Assembly (NCBI RefSeq): GCF_964340395.1
Contig: NC_135557.1
Coordinates: 1,279,646-1,343,645 of the forward strand
DNA: 64,000 bases
DNA from: Glandiceps talaboti
Taxonomy: Eukaryota > Hemichordata > Enteropneusta > Spengelidae
Direction of reading: 5' to 3'
Shown here: positions 1 through 47,369 of the stretch, piece after piece
Numbering within the stretch: position 1 is the stretch's first letter
How the letters are laid out: the number at the start of each line of letters is the position of its first letter
Position numbers and translations under genes: made by a program
The notes under the pieces: generated by a model
Told to the model about the DNA's origin: nothing
The model's database searches: none
The model's input: the letters and a program-made list of their open reading frames with translations, nothing else

Positions 1-300
1 CCTGTCAATCACAGACCAGGTAACATATCTCCTGTCAATCACAGATCAGGTAACATATCACCTTCCATCACAGATCAGGTAACATATCACCTGTCAATAA
101 CAGACGAGGTAATATACCACCTGTCAATAACAGACCAGGTAACATATCACTTGTCAATAACAGACCAGGTAACATATCACCTTCCATCACAGATTAGGTA
201 ATATACCACCTGTCAATAACAGACCTGGTAACATATCACTTGTCAATCACAGACCACGTAACATATCACCTGTCAATCAGAGATCAGGTGACATATCATA
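1..300. repeat. Minisatellite, 30-bp unit, about 10 copies
   Basis: A 30-bp unit containing ACAGACCAGGTAACATAT and CCTGTCAAT repeats about ten times with point variation, for example TCACAGATCAGG against TAACAGACCAGG. It runs off the left edge, so its full size is unknown. It lies downstream of the DDX6 stop codon, outside the coding region. Confidence 0.95.
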
Positions 301-720
301 CAGAAGTTAAGTTGAAGAATAGGCAAGCATGCACACTTGGGTCATTATCCAGTCTTGGAACACACTGAATGCACAGTCTGTCAACGTCATTATCATGTGT
401 ACTTTTAAACACTGCATTTACGTACATCCAAAGGTTATATATGTGACATTACTGTATATTTTAGTACAGTCCAAAGAGCTTAGTTTCAGGGTTGCCATAT
501 TGATTAACACATCATGGTATTGGATGGCTTACTTTGACAGACTGATACACTAACAGCAAATATTGCAGTCCATATCCTGTGCTTAGTTTCAGGGTTGCCA
601 TATTGATTAACACATCATGGTATTGGATGGCTTACTTTGACAGACTGCAGTCCATATCCTGTGCTTAGTTTACTACATTTTGTTTCACTTATCAACAAGA
701 TAAAGGATAATGCACATTAT
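301..720. other. Low-copy flank with a local 67-bp duplication
   Basis: No gene is visible. Bases 478-544 recur at 581-647 almost unchanged (the core TTTCAGGGTTGCCATATTG is in both), and a short piece around CAGTCCATATCCTG also appears twice. This looks like a small tandem duplication with an internal deletion. Short ORFs here have no recognisable content. Confidence 0.6.
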
Positions 721-724
721 CTTT

Positions 725-832
725 GGAATTACCATGACAACAGATCTGAGTTGCTGACTATCAATTACCATGGCAACAGAACTGAGTTGCTGACTATCAA
801 TTACCATGGCAACAGAACTGAGTTCCTTTCCA
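725..832. repeat. Short minisatellite, 36-bp unit, about 3 copies
   Basis: The unit carries TTACCATGGCAACAGAACTG followed by a GTTGCTGACTATC segment and repeats about 2.7 times. It lies in the 3' flank of DDX6. Confidence 0.85.
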
Positions 833-1229
833 TAATGCTCAATGGAAGCATAATGTAACACAATTAGAAGGAGATACTAACTAGAGATATTCAAAAACTT
901 GGGGTGTGGAAAGGCACTGTTAGTGTTTTATAAACTTGACTCATTTCCCTTTAGAAGGACCTCCTTATTTCCAGTACAGAATCAACAAATTGCTCAGTTC
1001 CAAATGTCGCTAGCTTTGACTCGGTTCCAAATAGTTATAACATGGACATTGCAGGCATAATCTGCAGCTTTACTTCTGTAGGTCTCATAAATACTCTCCC
1101 ATTCCCATGGTTACAAATGTTATTATATTACAACCCCTCCCCCTTCCCTGTTGCTCTTCATAAAAGTAACTCAACTTCACCCCGCACCCCGCCCCCCTCC
1201 CTCCCTCCAGTCATGTAAGTAAGTCATAT
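833..1229 (-). other. DDX6 3' UTR and flank with a G-rich tract
   Basis: This follows the DDX6 stop codon at 1230-1232 on the minus strand. I cannot place the poly(A) site. About 20-50 nt past the stop, at 1178-1209, the minus strand has consecutive G runs (three of three Gs, then six and four), enough for a G-quadruplex. The rest is low-copy sequence. Confidence 0.5.
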
Positions 1230-36130
<34,901 letters not shown>

Positions 36131-37051
36131 CTTCTTTTTTAATTATAAAATAAAAAAATGCTATAATAATTTGCCTGCTAAATAGGCTCAACAGTCTCTT
36201 TCTGTACAATATACAAGTTGAATAGTTTTGAAAAATAATGTGTAGGAATAGATTGCCACAAATTAACAGTCCAGTGTAAAATCACTCTGGTACTGCAAGT
36301 TGCTTTGGAAATATTCTGTCCGGGATCTGGAAAAAAAACACATATGACAAGCAATTAGTACATATATGCACATACACGTAGCCAAGGTATACATATTATG
36401 ATTGAGGCTGACTGCAAAGATGTGTGTACACACAATTACAATATGACATGACCAGCTAAATCAGTATTCCCTACCAAGTCAAATTTATAGGATAACAAAA
36501 CATTTGCATAGGTCAAAGGTCAGGGTCTTAAAAAAGAAAGCTTATATTTGATATGGGTGTAGGCACTTAAATAGAGTCACTACATATAGTACCCGCCATA
36601 GTTATGATGTATATTTTGCAATTTAAAAACAAATATGGCTGCCATTCGGTCATATTTGTTTCGGTCATAAAACAAAGTGGTGTGCATATGTCTCACATAG
36701 TATGTTACCTTTGTGCCAGGTTGGGTTGAAATTGGTGCATGTACAATATTGAGCTAATCTGTTTGCATGACTTACTGTTGTCCGTTTTGCAGCTCGAGTG
36801 AATGTAAGGTAAGAATTGACAGAACAGACATGACGTAGGTTGAATATAATGATTTAAAGTTCATTGCTGTATTTCATATCGTCATTAGCAAGGGTATGGG
36901 TGGTTTTTATTCCCCAAATCCTTGTGAATGAAATACATGTATGTTCACAGTCTCAATGTTTGAGATAGGGAGGAACCATAGCGGAGGGCTGAAGTGTGAA
37001 AACCATGTAGTGTACACATCCAGAGCTAGTTTCAGTTGTGTGTACATGATA
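36131..37051 (-). other. Probable DDX6 5' intron, low-copy, with one element relic
   Basis: No gene is seen. Bases 36627-36735 are a diverged piece of the GTCCCC-element 151-bp unit and its flank (ATATGGCTGCCATTCGG, CATAAAACAAAGTGG, TGTGCATATGTCTCAC). The remainder is unique. Confidence 0.55.
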
Positions 37052-37060
37052 CAATAGTGT

Positions 37061-37461
37061 TAGTCTAGCTCCTGATGAACCCTATTCTGTACTACATTAT
37101 CTTCATACTACACCGTCTAGTCAATTCTGTTACTCTTGCACAGAATTCTGTGCTCCCCCTATGGCGTTCATATAAACATGATGATGTCATCATGTCCCCA
37201 CATGATGACAGACTGGAGGTGGAGTCCTGGTTGGACATTTACATACATATCATATCAGTCCTAGATCCTAGAAACATGAGAATGATGACAGCCTCTCAAT
37301 TTGTGATGGATTACTGACATGCGCCGTTTGCGCTTCGCCCACCATGGGGTTAAACCACAATTAACGCCTTGAGTAACGGTATTGACTAGACGGCATAGTA
37401 TCATCTACATGTATGATGATAATGTACATGTAGTATAGAATACGGTCAAGGAACTAGACTA
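37061..37461. mobile_element. Mutator-like MITE, 401 bp, 9-bp target duplication
   Basis: CAATAGTGT is repeated exactly at 37052-37060 and 37462-37470. The element begins TAGTCTAG and ends CTAGACTA. About 85-100 bp at each end are imperfect inverted repeats (left TATTCTGTACTACATTATC; right complement TATTCTATACTACATGTAC; both reach CCGTCTAGTCAAT). Long inverted repeats with a 9-bp duplication are typical of Mutator elements. The ORF inside (37075-37317) is not coding. It lies in the 5' intron of DDX6. Confidence 0.88.
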
Positions 37462-37470
37462 CAATAGTGT

Positions 37471-38245
37471 CAAAAACCATATTATAAATTTTAGTATCCA
37501 TCCTTACCTTTGCCTCATCTACAAAAGGATACAACTGTTATCTATGTTATGAAATGTTGTAAAACTAAGCTATCATTTTCAGAAGTTACACCGCACATGT
37601 TTTATTCCGACGCTGAAATGTGGAAATGACAACACAAACATGCACCAACTACAGATGACACATATGTTAACTTTCAGAATGAAGCTAGTGTACGGACATA
37701 TTAAAGAAATTTATCGCATAATGCAATAAACTACTACTCGTGGATTAATCTTAAATTTGATATTTTACATCTGCTGTTTCGGATATTTTATTTTTACACG
37801 AAAACTATCCTACAAAAATTAACTTATGCAAGTTGAACAACGTTGCTGCGTGAAAACAATGTCAAATAAATACAGGTTTCAACTTTAAAACGTTGTTTTT
37901 TTCGCACAGTGTTACAGTATATGGAAAAATTTCATCGGGAGATTCTACTCCTTTGTATTATAATCGTTGAATAAATATCAACACTCTTAGAAGTATCCGG
38001 AACTCTCAAAGAACTCACAAAGGCTGGCTCAGCGCAATGGCCAAAATATGGTTGTCGTCCTGCTCTGCCCAAGGACAGTGACAGTAATGATGAGGAGCTG
38101 ACATACGAAAAAAAAAATATTTATCTGTCAAGACATGAGCCATTGGCTAGTAAATATTAGCCTATTGCTGTAAATTTATCAAAAAAATTAATAGAATGCA
38201 AAATATCGCCGATGAATGCAGATAAAGGAACATTGCGCTACTTAC
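37471..38245 (-). other. Low-copy DNA in the probable DDX6 5' intron
   Basis: It is AT-rich and no element is recognised. It ends at the GTAAGT donor next to 38246. Confidence 0.45.
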
Positions 38246-38320
38246 CGAGAAGACAATAACCAATATGGCCGTCAATAATTTTCAAAATACGGAAGTCAGA
38301 ACGAGACTGCATAAATTATG
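38246..38320 (-). other. DDX6: Probable non-coding first exon of DDX6
   Basis: A strong donor (TCTCG then GTAAGTAGC) follows GGCCATATTGGTTATTGTC on the minus strand. GCCATATT fits the YY1 consensus often found at the start of housekeeping transcripts. The distal edge is not defined. The exon is inferred from position and the donor alone. Confidence 0.5.
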
Positions 38321-38740
38321 TAAATATTATTATATTTTTTTATCTTTATGTGTCTACTTAATGATACTTTAATTGCAAATAATTTCACAGCTATGGTATT
38401 TTACTCTCATAAACAAGTTTTAACTGCTATATTTTTCGACTAAAATGGATCTGGGAAGAAAAAGAGCCCCTGATACTGTTAGGTCAAAGTTGACGACGAA
38501 TACCTTCAGCTATTTTGTATTTTTAGTACCTTGTTCGTTAAAATATTTCAATAATATTTTCCTAATTGACGATTTCTGAAATAAATAGCCAATCAATATT
38601 CAATATATTAATTTTATAATAAATAACTGGTTAAAATGACTATATTCAACATATGTGCAATACTCTACGGATTCGAAAACACGTTTTGATAATTCAACGA
38701 TTATATTTCGTCAAAGTCTACGTCTGAGAAGCGGAAACCA
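38320..38740. promoter_or_regulatory. Shared divergent promoter region of DDX6 and UFC1
   Basis: This repeat-free interval lies between the probable DDX6 first exon and the UFC1 start codon. No TATA box at a fitting distance or CpG island is obvious; it is AT-rich. The role follows from gene arrangement. Confidence 0.45.
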
Positions 38741-38863
38741 ATGGTTGATGCGGCGACCAAGAAAGCTCTTAGCAACATTCCGTTGCTGAAGACTAAGGCA
38801 GGGCCAAGGGATAAAGATCTGTGGCCACAAAGATTAAAAGAAGAATATCAAGCCCTTATAAAG
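38741..38863 (+). CDS. UFC1: UFC1 exon 1
   Basis: Residues 1-41: [19 protein letters not shown], then AGPRDKDLW and [11 protein letters not shown]. The donor is GTTTGT. The ATG was chosen because the protein aligns with UFC1 from its first residues; the frame stays open upstream for 16 codons to a TAA at 38690. The context is CCAATGG. Confidence 0.95.
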
Positions 38864-39992
38864 GTTTGTTTCACTTTTGACTCTATTTATTCAGGTTATC
38901 GTTGACAAATTGCACGACTGTTACGGCTAACATATGTCACTTTCTCACTTCCGAAATCAGCTTCAATAATTTGTAGCGATTGTTGTGATTTTGAGGGTAT
39001 TTTATTCTTTTTTGTGCTTTTTTCGGACAACTGAACTGAGGTTCAAGAGTGCATACAATAAAATGTCGATAATATTGATATTATCAACATGTTATTGTAA
39101 ATGTAATTCTGATGGATACATTCTGATACAGATACATATGTCGGGTAACAAGTGCCTGTGATTCTGATACAGATACATATGCATGTCGGGTAACAAGTGC
39201 CTGTGATTCTGTAGTGATACAGATACATATGCATGTCGGGTAACAAGTGCCTGTGATTCTGATACAGATACATATGCATGTCGGGTAACAAGTGCCTGTG
39301 ATTCTGTAGTGATACAGATACATATGCATGTCGGGTAACAAGTGCCTGTGATTCTGATACAGATACATATGCATGTCGGGTAACAAGTGCCTGTGATTCT
39401 GATACAGATACATATGCATGTCGGGTAACAAGTGCCTGTGATTCTGATACAGATACATATGCATGTCGGGTAACAAGTGCCTGTGATACAGATACATATA
39501 CATGTCGGGTAACAAGTGCCTGTGATTCTGATACAGATACATATGCATGTCGGGTAACAAGTGCCTGTGATTCTGATACAGATACATATGTCGGGTAACA
39601 AGTGCCTGTGATTCTGTAGTGATACAGATACATATGCATGTCGGGTAACAAGTGCCTGTGATTCTGATACAGATACATATACATGTCGGGTAACCATGGT
39701 AACAAGTGCCTGTGTGCATCATGTAGCCATGCATGGTGAAATCTCAGACCACCAGAAGAACAGACTAGAAACGCGGCTTTTCCCTTGGTGTGAAGCTGTT
39801 GTTTATGTACGAACTCACATAAAGTAACACAATATTTTAGTGTTTGATGTGATTTTGAGGGCTTTTTCTTCTGTTTTTGTACTTTTTTTTTGTTCCGATC
39901 TTGAACTGGAAGCAAACGCTACAATTCATGAAGATGAAGTAGTACTAGTAGTAGTAGTAGTAGTAGCAGCAGCAGTAGTAGTAGTAGTGGTT

Positions 39993-40059
<67 letters not shown>

Positions 40060-43000
40060 CAGCAGCAGCAGTAGTAGTAGTAGTGGTTGTAGTAGTAGTA
40101 GTAGTAGTAGTAGTAGCAGCAGCAGCAGCAACAGAAGCAGCAGTAGTAGTAGTAGTAGTAGTAGTAGTAGCTGCAATAATTGTAGTGTTTGATGTGATTT
40201 TGACGTTTTTTTCGTCTGTTTTTGTGCCTTTATTCGTTCCGAAGTTTAACCCGAATCAAACACTACAATTCCTCTTACACAAACGCAAATAGATGAGACC
40301 ACGTTGAAAACGTGAGCGAGGGGCCAGCGTACTGCCCGTTTCAAAATGCTGCATGCCTTGCTACATTTGCCAATTTTGACAGAATTGGGTATCTCTGAAC
40401 ACTTCTTGGGTCTTGAAGGCTCCATAATTAATGTTGGTGTTAGGAAATAACCCTGAGCCCTGTAAACCGACATCAAATGCTATAATTTTTGCAGCTATAG
40501 TAGTAGTAGTAGAAGTAATAGTAGTAGTACTGCAGTGTAGTCAAGCAGTAGCAGTACCATCGCATTATAAAGTATCTTTGTAGTAACAAATGTAAGATAT
40601 GGTCTAACCCTCCTAAGCCTTTGTGATATTTTACGACAGATCTTAGTTATGTGCGTTTCCCAATTTAAGTGGGAGTTAATCCAGACACCAAGGTATTTAA
40701 AAGCCTGAACATGCTCCACCATTTGGCCTGCTATCTGTACCGTATTTAAAAGCCTGGACATGCTCCACCATTTGACCTGCTATCTGTACTGTATTTAAAA
40801 GCCTGGACATGCTCCACCATTTGACCTGCTATCTGTACCGTATTTAAAAGCCTGGACATGCTCCAACATTTGACCTGCTATCTGTACTGTATTTAAAAGC
40901 CTGAACATGCTCCACCATTTGACCTGCTATCTGTACCATATTTAAAAGCCTGGACATGCTCCACCATTTTGCCTGCTATCTGTACCGTATTTAAAAGCCT
41001 GAACATGCTCCACCATTTGGCCTGCTATCTGTACCGTATTTAAAAGCCTGAACATGCTCCACCATTTGGCCTGCTATCTGTACCGTATTTAAAAGCCTGC
41101 TATCAATTCAATTCAATTCAATAACTTTATTTATCCCAAATGGGCAATTCATTTTGGCAGACAGAACATACATCAAATATACACATCAAATATAGACGGA
41201 AAATAAGAGGCAACAGACTGGTACAAAGAAAAAAACACATGATAAGAGGTTACAGAACATTAAAAACAATTCTTACTACAAAATGAGTATCTAAAATGTC
41301 TTATTTGTCTTATTTAAAAGCCGCACAGCGGATGGAATAAAAGAGTTCTTACGACGGTTTGTCCTGCAAGTTGGGCATCTAAGACGTCTTCCTGATGGAA
41401 GGAAATCGAATTCATGTGTTAAAATGTGGTCTGTATCTAAAATTGAACGAGCCTTTCTCACGATTTGTTGATTGTAAAATGACAAAAGACTATCTGTACC
41501 GTATTTAAAAGCCTGAACATGCTCCACCATTTTGCCTGCTATCTGTACCGTATTTAAAAGCCTGAACATGCTCCACCATTTTGCCTGCTATCTGTACCGT
41601 ATTTAAAAGCCTGGACATGCTCCACCATTTTGCCTGCTATCTGTACCGTATTTAAAAGCCTGGACATGCTCCACCATTTGGCCTGCTATCTGTACTGTAT
41701 TTAAAAGCCTGGACATGCTCCACCATTTGGCCTGCTATCTGTACTGTATTTAAGAGCCTGGACATGCTCCACCATTTGGCCTGCTATCTGTACTGTATTT
41801 AAAAGCCTGAACATGCTCCACCATTTGGCCTGCTATCTGTACCGTATTTAAAAGCCTGGACATGCTCCACCATTTGACCTGCTATCTGTACTGTATTTAA
41901 AAGCCTGGACATGCTCCACCATTTGACCTGCTATCTGTACTGTATTTAAAAGCCTGGACATGCTCCACCATTTGACCTGCTATCTGTACTGTATTTAAAA
42001 GCCTGGACATGCTCCACCATTTGACCTGCTATCTGTACTGTATTTAAAAGCCTGGACATGCTCCACCATTTGGCCTGCTATCTGTACTGTATTTAAAAGC
42101 CTGGACATGCTCCACCATTTGGCCTGCTATCTGTACTGTATTTAAAAGCCTGGACATGCTCCACCATTTTGCCTGCTATCTGTACCGTATTTAAAAGCCT
42201 GGACATGCTCCACCATTTGACCTGCTATCTGTACTGTATTTAAAAGCCTGAACATGCTCCACCATTTGACCTGCTATCTGTACCGTATTTAAAAGCCTGG
42301 ACATGCTCCACCATTTGGCCTGCTATCTGTACCGTATTTAAAAGCCTGAACATGCTCCACCATTTTGCCTGCTATCTGTACCGTATTTAAAAGCCTGAAC
42401 ATGCTCCACCATTTGGCCTGCTATCTGTACTGTATTTAAAAGCCTGGACATGCTCCACCATTTGACCTGCTATCTGTACTGTATTTAAAAGCCTGGACAT
42501 GCTCCACCATTTGACCTGCTATCTGTACTGTATTTAAAAGCCTGGACATGCTCCACCATTTGGCCTGCTATCTGTACTGTATTTAAAAGCCTGGACATGC
42601 TCCACCATTTGGCCTGCTATCTGTACCGTATTTAAAAGCCTGAACATGCTCCACCATTTTGCCTGCTATCTGTACTGTATTTAAAAGCCTGGACATGCTC
42701 CACCATTTTGCCTGCTATCTGTACTGTATTTAAAAGCCTGGACATACTCCACCATTTGACCTGCTATCTGTACTGTATTTAAAAGCCTGGACATGCTCCA
42801 CCATTTGGCCTGCTATCTGTACCGTATTTAAAAGCCTGGACATGCTCCACCATTTGGCCTGCTATCTGTACTGTATTTAAAAGCCTGGACATACTCCACC
42901 ATTTGACCTGCTATCTGTACTGTATTTAAAAGCCTGGACATACTCCACCATTTGACCTGCTATCTGTACCGTATTTAAAAGCCTGGACATGCTCCACCAT

Positions 43001-46000
43001 TTGACCTGCTATCTGTACTGTATTTAAAAGCCTGAACATGCTCCACCATTTGACCTGCTATCTGCACTGTATTTAAAAGCCTGGACATGCTCCACCATTT
43101 GGCCTGCTTTCTGTACCGTAAGGACTTTAGATGAACTTTGATTCAGACGTTTGGACGTGTTTAGTAGCATACTTTTAGTTTTGCTTACATTTAAGGTAAG
43201 TTTATTATCAGACAGCCATGTATGGACCCTACCTAGGTCAAAGTTTAGTGTCCGCTGAATTTCACTGACATCCTTACTTGCATAAAAAAGTGCTGTATAA
43301 AACTACTTTACATTCAGAAACAACATTTGGCAAACTGTCTATAAAAACAATAAAAAGTAAAATGCCAAGTATGTAACTTAAATCCAATAGAGGGAAGTGA
43401 TTCAGATCTGAATCACAAAGTTGGGTGGATTTTTCTGCTAAATTACCTGCAATAAAAATGGATATTTCCTAACTTCAACGTTAAGACCCAAGAAGTGTTC
43501 AGAGGTACCCCAGTTTCTGTCAAAATCAGCCAATGTAGCATCGCATGCATTTTGAAACGGGCAGTAGGCTGACATCTCACTCATGTTTTCAGCGTAATCA
43601 CATCTATTAGGGTTACCGTTACAGGAATTGTAGCGTTTGCTTCCAGTTAAACATTGGAACAAAAAAAACCCCCACAAAATCACAACAAACGCCACAATTA
43701 TTTCAAAATATTGCTGTACTAGTAAAATTCCATAAATGTATGCATCCATGGTAAAAGCAATGAATGTCTAGTCCTGCTTGCAGATATCATGGAAGTAACA
43801 CCGATGGTAATACTTCCATGGATCGAGTAAGTGCCACAGACAAGGAAGGAGGCCAAGGAAAATATTTTTGTCTTTGTAAGTGGGGACTCAATTCTGCCAG
43901 TGTCGCTTTCCTCATTCATGTCAGAATTGAGTCCCGGCTGGAATGCAATGATTGTATGATCTTCACTCTACATGTACATCACAGTCACAGGGACTGTGGT
44001 TACATGTACAATAAAAAATAGTGCCAATAGCGTTGTAGCACACCTGTACTGTTTTCAAAAATGTTTTCCCATATGCTGATCCATGCTGGGTATAGGTGTT
44101 CATTTGCTGAATGATTATCCATACATTATTGAATGTTTATTCATTTGTCTATTTATCCCTGTTATCTTTGCAATATATGTGATCACTTGGCTGTTGCTAT
44201 GGGTGTGGTCTTGTTGCTAGGCACATTTGCATACATTTTAGAATGTTTATTCATTTGTCTATAAATCCATGTTATCTTTGCAATATATGTGATCATTTGG
44301 CTGTTGCTATGGGTGTGGTCTTGTTGCTAGGCATATTTGCATACATTTTTCGAATGGTTATTCATTTGTCTATCAATTCCTATTGTCATCTTTGCAATAT
44401 ACGTGATTATTTGGTTGTCGCTATGGGCGTGGTCTTGTTGCTAGGCAAATTACATACATTTTTTGAATGTTTATTCAATTGTCTATTCATCCCCATGGTT
44501 ATCCTTTTGAAATACACCATCGATTGGTTGTTGCTATGGGCATGGGCCTGTTGCTAGGCATATTTGCATACATTTTTCGAATGGTTATTCATTTGTCTAT
44601 CAATTCCTATTGTTATCTTTGCAATATATGTGATTATTTGGTTATTGCTATGGGCATGATCTTGTTGCTAGGCAAATTACATACATTTTTTGAATGTTTA
44701 TTCAATTGTCTATTCATCCCCATGGTTATCGTTATGAAATAAACCACAGATTGGCTGTTGCTACTGATAAAAATGTTGACCTTGTCCAGAAAAGATAACA
44801 GCTGGTCAGTAACGACTGACTCAAATAACTTAGCTAAGTGTGGGTAGAATTGAGATTAGCCTATAGTTGCCAAAATTGAGAGCAGATCCTTTTTTATAGA
44901 TTGGAGTGATCTTTGCATACATGTGGAAAGAGGCCTGTAGCCAAAGAGCAATTTACAATATATGCAGGAGGGAAGAAGAGTGAATGGGGGTGACTGTCAC
45001 CAAGATAATGATGGAAACTGACAGGTGAGGTTATGGATGACTATCACCAAGATAATGATGGAAACTGACAGGTGAGGTTATGGATGACTATCACCAAGAT
45101 AATGATGGAATCTGACAGGTGAGGTTATGGACTACTATCACCAAGATAATGATTGAATCTGACAAGTGAGGTTATGGACGACTATCACCAAGATAATGAT
45201 GGAATCTAACAGGTGAGGTTATGGATGACTATCACCAAGATAATGATGGAAACTGACAGGTGAGGTTATGGATGACTATCACCAAGATAATGATGGAATC
45301 TGACAGGTGAGGTTATGGACGACTATCACCAAGATAATGATGGAAACTGACAGGTGAGGTTATGGATGACTATCACCAAGATAATGATTGAATCTGACAA
45401 GTGAGGTTATGGATGATTATCACCAAGATAATGATGGAATCTGACAGGTGAGGTTATGGATGACTATCACCAAGATAATGATGGAATCTGACAGGTGAGG
45501 TTATGGATGACTATCACCAAGATAATGATTGAATCTGACAAGTGAGGTTATGGATGATTATCACCAAGATAATGATGGAATCTGACAGGTGAGGTTATGG
45601 ATGACTATCACCAAGATAATGATGGAATCTGACAGGTGAGGTTATGGATGATTGTCACCAAGATAATGATGGAAACTGACAGGCAAGGTTATGGATGATT
45701 ATCACCAAGATAATCATGGAATCTGACAGGTGAGGTTATGGATGATTATAACCAAGATAATGATGGAATCTGACAGGTGAGGTTATGGATGATTATCACC
45801 AAGATAATGATGGAAACTGACAGGTGAGGTTATGGACGACTATCACCAAGATAATGATTGAATCTGACAGGTGAGGTTATGGACGACTATCACCAAGATA
45901 ATGATGGAATCTGACAGGTGAGGTTATGGATGACTATCACCAAGATAATGATTGAATCTGACAAGTGAGGTTATGGACGACTATCACCAAGATAATGATT

Positions 46001-47315
46001 GAATCTGACAGGTGAGGTTATGGATGATTATCACCAAGATAATGATGGAATCTGACAGGTGAGGTTATGGATGATCATCACCAAGATAATGATGGAATCT
46101 GACAGGTGAGGTTATGGATGATCATCACCAAGATAATGATGGAATCTGACAGGTGAGGTTATGGACGACTATCACCAAGATAATGATGGAAACTGACAGG
46201 CGATCTTATGGAGAATGCTTTTGGCCAATGTTTGTGAAGAAATGATTGGAATTTTTTTTTATGATAAAGTCAGCATTTGGCAAACTTGAGCACCTTTGTC
46301 AAAAGATTGCGATCTCGCTTATAATAATTCTGAATGTTGGAATTATCTGGTGACCTTTTCATTTTGGCGAATACATTATGTTTCTTATGAACAGAAATGA
46401 GAAGCCCTTTGACATCCATGGCTTGTGAATAGCTTTACGCTTTGTTTTGAACTGTTTGGTAAGAGCATACTTGGAATACACTTCACTGAACAGGTCACAG
46501 AAAATCTTGTAAGTGTCATTGGTTTCCTTCCTTAACACATTGAACAATTATGGGATATAAAGGAGCTGTGAAAAGCTGTTGCACTTGCTACGTTTATATG
46601 ATCATTTATCAATAACAACAGGGTTGGATCGGCAACTGGATAGTCATTCAGCAAATGAACACCTATACCTCGTATTGCAAAGATAACAACAGGGTTGGAT
46701 AGGCAACTGGATAGTCATTCAGCAAATGAACACCTATACTTAGTATTGCAAAGATAACAACAGGGTTGGATCGGCAACTGGATAGTCATTCAGCAAATGA
46801 ACACCTATACCTGGTATTGCAAAGATAACAACAGGGTTGGATAGGCAACTGGATAGTCATTCAGCAAATGAACACCTATACCTCGTATTGCAAAGATAAC
46901 AACAGGGTTGGATTGGCAACTAGATAATCATTCAGCAAATGAACACCTATACCTTGTATTGCTAAGATAACAACATGGTTGGACTGGTAACTGGATAGTC
47001 ATTTGACAGCAAATGAACACCTATACCTAGCATGGATCAGCATGTGGTTAAATATTTTTAAAAACTGTACAGTTGTGCTACAGCGCCATTGGTGCTATTT
47101 CTTTTAATGCAAACTCAGTACCTAAATGATGTACAAATACAGAGTTGAAATGAGGCTGCATTATGTTATAACTCACACAATGTTTGTTTTTTGTCAGAAA
47201 TTACGCTTTCAAACAAAATTGAATAGAGTGTGAACACAAGTAAACTGTTTTGTATTTGAATCTTCATTGTTTCATCTGACAGTGATATTGAATTGAGTTC
47301 ACAATAAGATCATTT

Positions 47316-47369
<54 letters not shown>

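Noticed and set aside
329-858. Two ORFs of 73-74 codons beyond the DDX6 3' end
   Set aside because: They contain duplicated repeat sequence and have no recognisable domain or coding signature.
37075-37317. 80-codon ORF in the DDX6 5' intron
   Set aside because: It lies wholly within the Mutator-like MITE and starts in its inverted repeat.
39043-39915. ORFs of 201-290 codons across the 45-bp array
   Set aside because: Open in three frames on one strand, and the translation is periodic with the DNA repeat.
39840-40292. Poly-valine and poly-leucine ORFs
   Set aside because: They translate a TAG/GTA trinucleotide array.
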